From assembly GCF_013868135.1 (NCBI RefSeq), contig NZ_JACEMU010000004.1:1736001-1800000 (forward strand): a DNA stretch of 64,000 bases. The letters run 5' to 3'. How positions within the stretch are numbered: the stretch's first letter is position 1; each line of letters opens with the position of its first letter. This document shows positions 17,685 to 26,193 of the stretch, piece by piece. The notes beneath the pieces were generated by a model. That model saw nothing but the letters and a program-made list of their open reading frames with translations. It was not told the origin of the DNA and did no database searches. This DNA comes from Paracoccus sp. S1E-3. Its GTDB lineage: Bacteria > Pseudomonadota > Alphaproteobacteria > Rhodobacterales > Rhodobacteraceae. Both the position numbers and the translations under genes were made by a program.

Positions 17685-18016
17685 TCGATTCGACACCAAA
17701 ATGCCGCGCAAGAGAATTATGCGTAAACTTGCCGCGATCAGGATATAAAGGAGAAATTAAGAACAATAATACTCGCAAAGGTTGCATTAATCAGACATGC
17801 ACGTTTCGAGGCCTTCAAATTTCGGCCTGCAATTATGGGGATATGGCCGTATTTGTTGTGTGAATGATCATCACCACGCCCTCCGGTGGTATTTTCAACC
17901 CCCATTCGAATTGACGGGGTTACACCCCAATAAACATGCAATCATACCGCCGGGGAAATACTATTTCAGTAAAAAGGTCGCTCGCGACATATCGCGGGTG
18001 AGGTGGGTATGTTGTA
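17685..18016. promoter_or_regulatory. AT-rich intergenic region upstream of the CapD-like gene, no gene seen
   Basis: 332 bases with clearly lower GC than either neighbour and no coding-like frame. It contains several small inverted repeats: AGGCC/GGCCT around 17810-17830, GGGG-TTACA-CCCC near 17918-17930, and CGCGA-CATA-TCGCG at 17983-17996, directly before the ribosome-binding site (GAGGTGGG, 18000-18007). It probably holds the promoter and operators of the second glycan operon. The sequence alone does not identify the regulator. Confidence 0.5.
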
Positions 18017-20059
18017 ATGCAGACGAACGTCCAGCAGCTTTTGCGGCAGGGTAATGCCGCAACCCGAAACTTTCGCTTCAACAGGTCCGAGTTACGCGCA
18101 AACCGCAAGCTGGTCGTGGCCGACGGATTGGCGGTCGTGCTGGCCGCGGCAGCTTCGGTCGTCCTTGCGTCGGGATCTTATTTCAGCCCCGTCGAGCAGG
18201 CGGCGATTCTGCCCTTCGCGGTGCTGTCGCTGTCGGTTGCCCTGCCGGTGTTGCTGGGCAGCGGGTTCTATCGCCGGCACCGTCATTCCTCGACCATGCC
18301 GGGGTTGCTGGCGCTGATCCCCGGTGCGGTCCTGACGGTCACACTGATCCTGCTGCTGACCCGCGGGACCGGCTGGATGCATGAACTGCCGCTGACCACC
18401 TTCCCGATCATGCTGATCTGCATGCTGCTGCAGTTCGCCGGCATCCGGGTCATCGCCCGCACCCGCGAGTTGCTGCGCAACCGGCCGGTCGCTGCGGGTG
18501 ACGGAATGCCGGTGGTGCTGGTCGGACTGGACGCCACCAGCGACCTGTTCATCCGCGCCGCCCATCTCGGCCAGTCGAAATACCGGGTGATGGGGATCAT
18601 CGACGATTCGCTCGACAGCACCAACCTGCTGTTTCACAGCGTTCCCATCCTCGGCTCGGTGCGCGACCCGCAGATCGTCATCAACCGGCTGATGGCCGGT
18701 GCCGAGATGCCGCGCCGGCTGCTGCTGACCAAGGCTGTGACCCATTTCGACCGTGATGGCATCGCCACGCTGTCGCGTTGGGCCGAGGCCCAGGGCATCA
18801 AGGTCCGCGCCCTGCCGAGCCTGGCCGAGGGTGTGGCCGACCCCGCCACGCCCGCGACGATCGACCCCGAGGACGTGCTGACCCGCCCGCAGAAGACGAT
18901 CGAGCTGCAGCTGCTGCGTGACACCTATCGCAACCAGAAGGTGCTGGTCACCGGGGCCGGCGGCTCCATCGGCAGCGAGCTGGTGCGCCAGCTCGCCTCG
19001 CTGGGGCCGGCCGAACTCGTGCTGATCGAGAACAGCGAATTCAACGCCTATCAGGTCGACCGCCTGCTGGCCCGCCACTTCCCGCAGGTGCCGCGCAAGC
19101 TGCATCTGTGCTGTATCCGCGACCGCGTCCATCTGCAGGCCATCTTCGAGGAACACCGCCCCGACATGGTCTTCAACGCCGCTGCACTGAAGCATGTGCC
19201 GCTGGTCGAGGCCAACCCCTGCGAGGGCGTGCTGACCAATGTGATCGGCACCCGGAATGTCTGCGATGCCGCCCGCGAGGTAGGCGTGCGCGCCTTCGTT
19301 CAGGTCTCGACCGACAAGGCGGTGAACACGACGAACGTGATGGGCGCAACCAAGCGCGTGGCCGAATTCTACTGCCAGGCGCAGGACCTGATCACCCGCG
19401 ACCTCGGCTGCGACACCCGCTTCTTCGCGGTGCGTTTCGGCAATGTGCTCGGTTCCTCGGGGTCGCTGATCCCGCTGTTTCAGGAACAGATCGCGCGCGG
19501 CGGCCCGCTGACCGTCACCCACCCGGACATGGAGCGCTATTTCATGACCATCCGCGAGGCGGTCGAATTGACGCTGGTGGCCGCAGCGCAGGGCCTGCGC
19601 GCCCGCGACGACAATGGCCGCATCTATGTGCTGGACATGGGCAAGCCGGTGCGCATCCTCGATCTGGCCGAACGGATGATCGCGCTGGCGGGCAAGGTGC
19701 CCGGCAAGGACATCATGATCGAATTCGTCGGCATCCGGCCGGGCGAAAAGCTGTTCGAGGAGCTGTTCGACCGCAACGAAGTGGTCGAACCGGCGGGCTT
19801 CGCCGGGGTCAGCTGCGCGGTGCCCTATCCGGTCCCGATCTCGCGGTTGCGGGCGTCGATCCTGCAGCTTGAACGCGCCGCGCGGGCGGGGGACACGTCG
19901 CAGGTGCGGCGCGGGCTGGCCAATCTGGTGCCCGGCTTCGACGGCGACCGGGGCGAGGCCGAGGTCCACAGCTTCCCTGCGCGCAGCAGCCGCCCCGCCC
20001 GGCAGGTGCCTGCGATGGCGGCCGCGACCGAACCCGCGATGGGAAAGGTCTTCGCATGA
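18017..20059 (+). CDS. Membrane-bound nucleotide-sugar 4,6-dehydratase (WbpM/CapD/PglF family)
   Basis: 680 residues. Four or so N-terminal membrane helices (about 33-145) are followed by a first Rossmann-like region and then the catalytic SDR domain with TGAGGSIG at 312-319. In place of the SDR YxxxK it has M442-x3-K446 (VMGATK) with STDK at 431-434, which is typical of large WbpM-type inverting or retaining 4,6-dehydratases. It should convert a UDP-N-acetylhexosamine to a 4-keto-6-deoxy sugar that the DegT aminotransferase could aminate. The start TAATG overlaps a two-codon ORF at 18009. Confidence 0.92.
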   Translation: MQTNVQQLLRQGNAATRNFRFNRSELRANRKLVVADGLAVVLAAAASVVLASGSYFSPVEQAAILPFAVLSLSVALPVLLGSGFYRRHRHSSTMPGLLALIPGAVLTVTLILLLTRGTGWMHELPLTTFPIMLICMLLQFAGIRVIARTRELLRNRPVAAGDGMPVVLVGLDATSDLFIRAAHLGQSKYRVMGIIDDSLDSTNLLFHSVPILGSVRDPQIVINRLMAGAEMPRRLLLTKAVTHFDRDGIATLSRWAEAQGIKVRALPSLAEGVADPATPATIDPEDVLTRPQKTIELQLLRDTYRNQKVLVTGAGGSIGSELVRQLASLGPAELVLIENSEFNAYQVDRLLARHFPQVPRKLHLCCIRDRVHLQAIFEEHRPDMVFNAAALKHVPLVEANPCEGVLTNVIGTRNVCDAAREVGVRAFVQVSTDKAVNTTNVMGATKRVAEFYCQAQDLITRDLGCDTRFFAVRFGNVLGSSGSLIPLFQEQIARGGPLTVTHPDMERYFMTIREAVELTLVAAAQGLRARDDNGRIYVLDMGKPVRILDLAERMIALAGKVPGKDIMIEFVGIRPGEKLFEELFDRNEVVEPAGFAGVSCAVPYPVPISRLRASILQLERAARAGDTSQVRRGLANLVPGFDGDRGEAEVHSFPARSSRPARQVPAMAAATEPAMGKVFA

Positions 20060-21348
20060 TCGAATCCGCCCGAGCCGGCTTCTCCGAAGCGGGCGGCGCG
20101 GTGCCGGGGCAAGGACGGCTGACCGTGCTTGTCATTGCCGGTCTCGCCTGGTCGCTGGTGAATTTCCGTCTGGACCTGATGCGCCGAATGCTGGCCAATG
20201 GTCATCACGTGCTGGCCGCCGCCCCCGATTTCGACCCCGAGACCGAAGCCGCCCTGCGCGCCGTCGGGATCGAGCCGGTCACCGTGCCGATGAACCGCAC
20301 CGGGCTGAACCCGGTGCAGGATCTGAAGACGCTGTCGGCGCTGCGCCGGCTGATCCGCAGCCGCCGTCCCGACGTGATCCTGCCCTATACGATGAAGCCC
20401 ATCGTCTGGGGCGCGCTTGCCGCGCGGCTGGAAAAGCATCAGCGCTGCTATCCGCTGTTCACCGGTCTCGGCTATGCCTTCTCGGACCCGGACCCGCGCG
20501 GCAAGCGCCGGCTGGTGCGCCGCATTGCAATCGGCCTGCACCGCCACGCTTTGCAGGGGGTCCGGCTGGGCTTCTACTATAACGCCGCCGAGCTGACGGA
20601 CCTGCGCCGCTTCGGCATGGTCCCGGACCGCGCCCGCATGGTGGCCATCCCCGGCTCGGGCGCCGACACCGACCGTTTCGCGCCGCAACCGCTGCCCACG
20701 GGGGTGCCGGTCTTCCTGTTCGTCGCCCGGATGCTGCGCAGCAAGGGGTTGGAGGATCTGCTGGCCGCCACCCGCAGCCTGCGCGCCGAAGGCGCGCGGT
20801 TCCGGGTCGAACTGCTGGGGCCGACCGACAGCAACCCCGATGCCATCGACGCGGCCACCCTGCGCCAATGGCACGCGGCGGGCGAGGTCATCTGGCACGG
20901 CGCCACGCGCGACGTGCGGCCCTATCTGGCGAAATGCCATGTCCTGGTCCTGCCGACGCGTCTGCGCGAGGGGGTGCCACGCACCATTCTCGAAGCCATG
21001 GCCTGCGCGCGCGCCGTCATCACCACCGACGCGCCCGGCTGCGGCGAAACCGTGGGCGATGGCGAGGGCGGTTTCGTGGTGCCGATGGGCGATCCGGCCG
21101 CGCTTGCCGCGGCGATGCGGCGCTTCCTCGACGATCCGGCGCTGGCGGCGCAGCTGGGCCAACAGGCCCGCGCACGGGTCTGCCGCAACAATGACGTTCA
21201 CCTGGTCAACCGCCTGCTGTTGACTGAAATGGGGCTCGAGGCCGGGGGCGCACCGATCCGGCCGGCGCCCTCGACCGGCGCCGGGATGCGTCCCACGCCG
21301 CTGGCATGGACCCGCGCCAGTCCCCCGGAAAAAGAGGCACTGCAATGA
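20056..21348 (+). CDS. Glycosyltransferase family 4 protein (PglA-like)
   Basis: 430 residues, joined to the dehydratase gene by ATGA. The N-terminal domain has VIAGLAWSLVNFRLDLMRRM. The C-terminal domain has PVFLFVARMLRSKGLEDLLA and the donor-site block EGVPRTILEAMACARAVITT followed by DAPGCGETV. That block is typical of PglA-type transferases that add a second HexNAc to an undecaprenyl-diphosphate-linked diamino or N-acetyl sugar. The tail after residue 395 is Pro/Gly-rich and less conserved. It probably acts directly after the PGT step. Donor specificity is inferred only from family resemblance. Confidence 0.88.
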   Translation: MIESARAGFSEAGGAVPGQGRLTVLVIAGLAWSLVNFRLDLMRRMLANGHHVLAAAPDFDPETEAALRAVGIEPVTVPMNRTGLNPVQDLKTLSALRRLIRSRRPDVILPYTMKPIVWGALAARLEKHQRCYPLFTGLGYAFSDPDPRGKRRLVRRIAIGLHRHALQGVRLGFYYNAAELTDLRRFGMVPDRARMVAIPGSGADTDRFAPQPLPTGVPVFLFVARMLRSKGLEDLLAATRSLRAEGARFRVELLGPTDSNPDAIDAATLRQWHAAGEVIWHGATRDVRPYLAKCHVLVLPTRLREGVPRTILEAMACARAVITTDAPGCGETVGDGEGGFVVPMGDPAALAAAMRRFLDDPALAAQLGQQARARVCRNNDVHLVNRLLLTEMGLEAGGAPIRPAPSTGAGMRPTPLAWTRASPPEKEALQ

Positions 21349-22157
21349 AAACGATCCTGATCGCCGGCGGGCTGGACAGCATGCCCGCCGAAGAAACCGC
21401 CACCACCATTCCGAAGGCGATGGTGGATGTCGGCGGCCGCCCGCTGATGACCCGCCTGATGGAGGTCTATGCCCATTTCGGGCATACCGACTTCATCATC
21501 GCCGCCGGTCACCAATCGGTCGCGATCAAGCAATTCTTCGCCAATTACCATCTGATGGCCAATGATGTCCGCGTCGCCATCGATACCGGTCAGGTCGAAC
21601 TTCATCCCATACAAGGGGCGGGCTGGACCGTCAGCATCGTCGATACCGGCATTTATTCCACCAACAGCGCCCGGCTGTGCCTGCTGCGCAAATGGATCGG
21701 GACCGAGCCGTTCATGCTCGCCTATGCCGACAGCCTCGCCAATCTGGACGTGCAGGAGATGCTGGAGTTCCACAACAGCCACGGCAAGCTGGCCACCATC
21801 GCCGCCGTGCGCCCGCCGGCCCGCGCCGGCAATCTGGAACTGCTGGACACGCGGGTGACGGCCTTCACCCGCCAGGTGCGCCGCAGCGATACCTGGATCA
21901 ATGGCGGCTTCCTGATTCTGGAACCGGCGGTTTTCGACTATCTTCTCGACGATCACGCCGCGCTGGAGGCCGGGCCGCTGGCCCAGCTGGCCCAGGATGG
22001 CGAACTGATGGCCTATCGCCATTACGGCTTCTGGCAACCGCTCGACACGGTGGCGGACCGCAAGTTGCTGGCCGCCCATTGCACCGCCGAGCCGCCGCCC
22101 TGGCTGCGCTTCGAGCCGCGCCAGCTGGCGCAGGCACCCACCCGCGCGGCCGAATAG
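21345..22157 (+). CDS. Sugar nucleotidyltransferase-like protein with altered signature motif
   Basis: 270 residues of the NTP-transferase fold, closest in pattern to glucose-1-phosphate cytidylyltransferases (RfbF). Shared blocks are EET...PKAMVDVGGRPLM, WINGGFLILEPAVFDY and YGFWQPLDTVADRKLL. The usual GGLGTR nucleotide-binding signature is replaced by GGLDSMP at residues 8-14, so the Gly-Thr-Arg that contacts the triphosphate is missing. It may use another nucleotide or sugar, or be a pseudo-enzyme or regulator. ATG 21345 overlaps the preceding stop and has AAAGAGG upstream; the frame from 21306 is not needed. Confidence 0.83.
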   Translation: MKTILIAGGLDSMPAEETATTIPKAMVDVGGRPLMTRLMEVYAHFGHTDFIIAAGHQSVAIKQFFANYHLMANDVRVAIDTGQVELHPIQGAGWTVSIVDTGIYSTNSARLCLLRKWIGTEPFMLAYADSLANLDVQEMLEFHNSHGKLATIAAVRPPARAGNLELLDTRVTAFTRQVRRSDTWINGGFLILEPAVFDYLLDDHAALEAGPLAQLAQDGELMAYRHYGFWQPLDTVADRKLLAAHCTAEPPPWLRFEPRQLAQAPTRAAE

Positions 22158-22195
22158 GGCCGTCGCACCGATAACGAGCAGAAGGGGGAGAGGGC

Positions 22196-23302
22196 ATGAG
22201 AATCCTGATGGTGCAGGGCGGCTTCGGTGCCGGCGGGGCGGAGAAGATCATGTGCGCGCTGGCGCATCATCGCGCCGCGGGCGGTGACGAAGTCCATGTC
22301 GCCGCCATGCGGATGCCGAAGACCGGGTCCTTCTTCTCCTACTCGCCCGAGATCTCGCTGCATGTGCTGGACCGCGCCGGCCGGCGCCCCCCCGCGCCCG
22401 TCCTGCAGCCGATGCGCGCGCTGGCAATCCGGCGGCTGATCCACAAGCTGCAGCCCGACCTGATCGTCAGCTTCCTGACCAAGGTGAACTGCCTGACGCT
22501 GCTCGCCGCCGCCGGCACCGGGGTGCCGGTGGTGATCTCGGAACGCAACAATCCGACGGTGCAGTCGCCGCATTTCTGGCGCCGTCTGCAGCTCGCGCTG
22601 ATGCCGCGCGCGGCGGGCATCGCCATGCAGACAAAGGCCGCCGTCGCCGATCTGCACCCGGCGCAGGCCGCGCGCGCCCATGTCATTCCGAACCATTGCA
22701 ACGCCGTGGCCTTCACCCGGCCGGCACCGGCCGGGCATTGCCGCTTCGTCGCCGCCGGTCGGCTGGACCATCAGAAAGGCTTCGACCTGCTGCTGACCGC
22801 TTTCGCACAGATGCCTGCGGACTGCGCCGCGACCCTCGACATCTTCGGCGAGGGGCAGGAGCGCCAGCAGCTGGAAAGCCAGATCCTCGCGCTTGGCCTG
22901 ACCGGCCGCGCCCGGCTGGCGGGATTGGCCCCCAGCGCGCAGAGCTGGTTGGGGGCAGGCGACGTGCTGGTGGTCAGCTCACGCTATGAAGGATTCTGCA
23001 ATGTGGTGGCCGAGGCGACCTGCTCGGGCCTGCCGCTGATTTCCTTCGATTGCCCTTACGGGCCGTCCGAGATGATCATCCACGAAACCAATGGCCTCAT
23101 GGTCGCCAATGGCGACGTGCCGGCGATGACCGCGGCGATGACCCGGATCGCCCGCGACAGGGCGCTGCGCGACCGTCTGGGCAGTTCCGCCCATATCACC
23201 GCCGCCCGGCTGTCGCCGGCGCAGATCCTGGCGCAATGGGATCGGCTGATCGCCGAAGCCGACGATCACGTGCTGCCCTCGGCCAGCACGGCATCCAGCT
23301 GA
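22196..23302 (+). CDS. Glycosyltransferase family 4 protein (PglJ/PglH-like)
   Basis: 368 residues. It begins MRILMVQGGFGAGGAEKIMC, the GT4 acceptor-domain glycine-rich loop. It continues with VISERNNP and, in the donor domain, CRFVAAGRLDHQKGFDLLL and SRYEGFCNVVAEATCSGLPL (E-x7-E variant). This arrangement is typical of transferases that extend undecaprenyl-linked glycans with N-acetylhexosamines. A GGGGGAGAGGG ribosome-binding stretch precedes the ATG. The 3' end overlaps the convergent HAD gene by 37 bases. The donor sugar is unknown. Confidence 0.88.
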   Translation: MRILMVQGGFGAGGAEKIMCALAHHRAAGGDEVHVAAMRMPKTGSFFSYSPEISLHVLDRAGRRPPAPVLQPMRALAIRRLIHKLQPDLIVSFLTKVNCLTLLAAAGTGVPVVISERNNPTVQSPHFWRRLQLALMPRAAGIAMQTKAAVADLHPAQAARAHVIPNHCNAVAFTRPAPAGHCRFVAAGRLDHQKGFDLLLTAFAQMPADCAATLDIFGEGQERQQLESQILALGLTGRARLAGLAPSAQSWLGAGDVLVVSSRYEGFCNVVAEATCSGLPLISFDCPYGPSEMIIHETNGLMVANGDVPAMTAAMTRIARDRALRDRLGSSAHITAARLSPAQILAQWDRLIAEADDHVLPSASTASS

Positions 23303-23919
23303 TCGAGCGAGGTGATGACCGCCTGCGCGGCATGGGCCGCGTCGGGGGCCGCGCAGCCATGAACGCGACCGGGGCGCAGAATCTGCACCGTCAGCCAGCC
23401 CAGCCGGTTCGGGGTCACGAAGTCCTTCACGGCGTTATCGGCGACATAGACGCAGCGCCGGTCGGGCGCTTTCGCCATCATGGCCTGATAGGCGCGGGGA
23501 TGCGGCTTGCCGAAGCCCGTGGGCCATTGTCCGGTCGGGATGATCTGATCGCAGAAGGCCGCCAGACCCAGCGCCGCGATCTTGGCCCGCTGCGTCCGCT
23601 CTGGCCCGTCGGTGATCAGGCCGAAGCCGCCCCGCTTGAGATAGCGCGCCGCGTCCGGGCACAGCTCGATCCGGGGCGTATGGTCGCGATAGACGGCCAC
23701 CAGACCGGCAGCCTCCATGGAAAGGCCGTGGCGGCGCAGCGCCTCGTCGAAGATCGCGGCGCGGTGGGGGCTGTCGAACAGGGCGCGGCAGGTGGCGGCG
23801 AAGCCACCCACACCCAGATGCGCCTCGACCGCGTCGAAGCCGCTGAAGGCGAAGTCACGCTCCAGATACAGCGTGTCGTCGAGGTCGAAGACGATGCGAT
23901 CAGCCGGTGAAGACGGCAT
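23266..23919 (-). CDS. HAD family hydrolase
   Basis: 217 residues. HAD motifs are all present: motif I FDLDDTLY (residues 10-17), motif II LITDG, motif III lysine in GFGKPHPRAY and motif IV YVADNAVKDF. This is a haloacid dehalogenase-type phosphatase, probably for a small phosphorylated metabolite such as a sugar phosphate. I chose ATG 23919, which puts motif I near the N-terminus; the longer frame to 23961 overlaps the ATP-grasp gene deeper. It overlaps the upstream ATP-grasp gene by 20 bases and the convergent glycosyltransferase by 37. It likely works with the ATP-grasp enzyme on a nucleotide-sugar or activated precursor. Confidence 0.85.
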   Translation of the reverse strand: MPSSPADRIVFDLDDTLYLERDFAFSGFDAVEAHLGVGGFAATCRALFDSPHRAAIFDEALRRHGLSMEAAGLVAVYRDHTPRIELCPDAARYLKRGGFGLITDGPERTQRAKIAALGLAAFCDQIIPTGQWPTGFGKPHPRAYQAMMAKAPDRRCVYVADNAVKDFVTPNRLGWLTVQILRPGRVHGCAAPDAAHAAQAVITSLDQLDAVLAEGST

Positions 23920-24841
23920 CGTCGTAACGCAGCATGGTGACCCCGTCGCGCCAGTCATCATTGGCGCCCGAAGGCTGGCCCGCCAGTTCGGCCATCAGCC
24001 AGTTGGCAAATTGCGCGCCCGCGTGATGGGCCAGCGGATAGCCCCCGCCGAAACGCGCGTTGATTTCAATGACCTGCGGGCCGCGCACCGCATCGTCGAT
24101 GACCTGAAAGCACAGCACCCCCCGCGCCTGCGGCAGGGCGCGGCAGATCCCCTCGGCCAGGGCGCGCAGGTCGGCGCGGCGCGCGGTGCGGCCCTTCTCG
24201 ACCTCGCCCGCGCGGGTCTGGATGCGCAGATGCGGGACCGCGCAGCGCAAGGTGCCAGCGCGGTCGATGAACATGTTGACGGTATATTCCGGCCCCTTCA
24301 GGACGGGCTGGAACATCATCGGTTCGGGGAAGGCGGCGGGCAGATCGGCCAGGCGGTCATAGGTGCCCAGGCCCCGGCTGGCGCTGCCGCCCACAGGCTT
24401 GCCGAAGACCGGCCAGCCCAGCCGGTCGGGATCGGCGCGCAACTCGGCTTCCGAACAGGTTTCGGGGACCGGCACGCCCGCCGCCGCCAGCACCGCCATG
24501 GTGCGGGTCTTGTCGCGGACCACGGCGATGACCTCGGGCGGCGAGACATGCACATAAGCCCCCGCCGCCGCCAGACGGGGCGCGGCCTGTGCATAGGCGG
24601 GCAGTTCGGTGTCGATCGTCGGCACGATCAGGCGGATGCCATTCCCGCGCACGATTTCTTCGATCCGGTCGATGAAATCGGGCGCCGAGCAGCGCGGGAC
24701 CTGATGCGCCTGATCGGCCAACTGACAGCCCGAGGACAGTTCGGGCTGCATGTCGCAGCCATGCACAACTGCCCCCGCCGTGCGGAAGGCCTGCACCAGC
24801 GCCCCCCGCCGCCCCGCGGACGAGATCAGCACCGGGGTCAT
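23900..24841 (-). CDS. ATP-grasp domain ligase
   Basis: 313 residues. It shows a pre-ATP-grasp domain (ISSAGRRGALVQAFR; VPTIDTELPAYA), the ATP-binding loop segment WPVFGKPVGGSASRGLGTYD and the Mg-binding end VIEINARFGGGYPLAH. This is the carbamoyl-phosphate-synthase-like ATP-grasp family found in many polysaccharide and peptide-modification clusters. Such enzymes join a carboxylate to an amine or similar group through an acyl phosphate. Here it could attach an amino acid or other acid to an amino sugar. Substrates are unknown. The gene is coupled by ATGA to the upstream epimerase gene. Confidence 0.85.
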   Translation of the reverse strand: MTPVLISSAGRRGALVQAFRTAGAVVHGCDMQPELSSGCQLADQAHQVPRCSAPDFIDRIEEIVRGNGIRLIVPTIDTELPAYAQAAPRLAAAGAYVHVSPPEVIAVVRDKTRTMAVLAAAGVPVPETCSEAELRADPDRLGWPVFGKPVGGSASRGLGTYDRLADLPAAFPEPMMFQPVLKGPEYTVNMFIDRAGTLRCAVPHLRIQTRAGEVEKGRTARRADLRALAEGICRALPQARGVLCFQVIDDAVRGPQVIEINARFGGGYPLAHHAGAQFANWLMAELAGQPSGANDDWRDGVTMLRYDDAVFTG

Positions 24842-25854
24842 GCGCCGACGCCGTAATATTCGCGGTACCAGTCGACATAGGCCTTGGCCCCCTCGCGGAC
24901 CGAGGTCTGTGGCGCATAGCCCGTCAGCCGGCGCAGCAGCGCATTGTCGGCCCAGGTCGCGGGCACGTCGCCGGGCTGCATGGGCAGCATTTCCTTGATC
25001 GCCTGCTGGTTCGAGGCGCCTTCAATCGCGGCGATGAAATCCATCAGCGGGACCGATTCGCCATTGCCGATATTGACCACGCGCCAGGGCGCGACCGGCG
25101 ACAGGCTGTCGCCTTCCTCGATCTGGTCGGGGCTTTCCGGGCGCACCGGGACGGCGTCGATCAGCAGCCGGATGGCGCGGACAAGGTCGGTGACATAGGT
25201 GAAATCGCGGCGCATGTCGCCATGGTTGAAGACCTTGATCGGCCGCCCGTCCATGATCGCGCTGGTGAACAGATAGGGCGCCATGTCGGGCCGTCCCCAC
25301 GGCCCATAAACGGTGAAAAAGCGGAACATCGTCGTCGGGATGCCGAACAGATGGGCGTAGCTGTGGGCCATGGCCTCGTTCGATTTCTTCGTGGCCGCAT
25401 AGAAGGACATCTGGGTGTCGGCCTTGTCCGTCTCGCGGTAGGGCATGTCGATATTCGCGCCATAGACCGAGCTGGTCGAGGCCATCAGCAGATGCTTCGG
25501 CGGATGGGCGCGGGCGGCCTCCAGCAGTTCAAAGCTGCCCATCAGATTCGCCTCGGCATAGGCGCGGGGATTTTCGATGGAGTAGCGCACGCCCGCCTGC
25601 GCGGCCAGATGGATCGCGGCATCGGGCTTGTGCGTGGCGAACAGGTCCATCAGCAGGCCGGGATCCTCGACCTTGCCGTGTATCGCCTGATAGCCGGGCC
25701 GGTTCGCCAGCCGGGCTTCGCGCGCGGCCTTCAGGCTGGGGTCGTAATAATCGTTGTGGCTGTCGAGGCCGATCACCTCGTGCCCCTCGTCCAGCAGCAA
25801 GCCGGACAGGTGAGATCCGATGAACCCGGCCGCTCCAGTAACCAGAACCCGCAT
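24838..25854 (-). CDS. NAD-dependent epimerase (UDP-glucuronate 4-epimerase-like)
   Basis: 338 residues, extended SDR. It has GAAGFIGSH at residues 7-15, the active site S128-x-V-Y with Y152 and K156 in SFYAATKK, and the substrate region RFFTVYGPWGRPDMA. The last two segments are the pattern of UDP-glucuronic acid 4-epimerases (CapI/LpsL type), which supply UDP-GalA for acidic glycans. I use ATG 25854 behind GAAGGG; a TTG three bases upstream is the only alternative nearby. It is the first gene of the epimerase, ATP-grasp, HAD operon. UDP-glucose or other 4-epimerase activity is possible. Confidence 0.9.
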   Translation of the reverse strand: MRVLVTGAAGFIGSHLSGLLLDEGHEVIGLDSHNDYYDPSLKAAREARLANRPGYQAIHGKVEDPGLLMDLFATHKPDAAIHLAAQAGVRYSIENPRAYAEANLMGSFELLEAARAHPPKHLLMASTSSVYGANIDMPYRETDKADTQMSFYAATKKSNEAMAHSYAHLFGIPTTMFRFFTVYGPWGRPDMAPYLFTSAIMDGRPIKVFNHGDMRRDFTYVTDLVRAIRLLIDAVPVRPESPDQIEEGDSLSPVAPWRVVNIGNGESVPLMDFIAAIEGASNQQAIKEMLPMQPGDVPATWADNALLRRLTGYAPQTSVREGAKAYVDWYREYYGVGA

Positions 25855-25857
25855 CAA

Positions 25858-26193
25858 TCAACCCTTCAACTGCCAACCGTCATGCGCAACCGCAACCAGC
25901 GCCTTACGGGCACCTGCTGCGCTCATCTTCAACACGGCGGCGGCGGGTTGCACAAGACGGCCCGTGAACGGATGGCAAGAAGCAGCCGCATCAAGGTCTG
26001 AGCCTCTGTCGGACCATCTCCCGGGAAACCGACCCGGACCAGAGGTCGCGCCCTCGGACAGCGCGGGCGGCCGCCGCGATTCGGGTTGCGCATTCAGTGT
26101 CTCATCGCCAGTATCCAGCCTGACGGCCCTTTTTCTAGCCTATTGATTTTGTAATGTTGTGACGCCTGCGCAGGCATAAGCCGGGACCAGGGA
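25858..26193. promoter_or_regulatory. Divergent intergenic region, no gene seen
   Basis: 336 bases between the divergent epimerase operon and the flippase gene. No frame here looks coding. The last 70 bases are AT-richer (TATTGATTTTGTAATG near 26141-26156), which would suit a promoter for the flippase. A perfect 12-bp palindrome, GCCTGCGCAGGC, lies at 26164-26175, 18 bases before the flippase ATG, and could be an operator. Confidence 0.5.

Noticed and set aside
17797..18054. An 85-codon frame in the AT-rich gap before the dehydratase gene
   Set aside because: No ribosome-binding site, overlaps the dehydratase start, and composition is unlike local genes.
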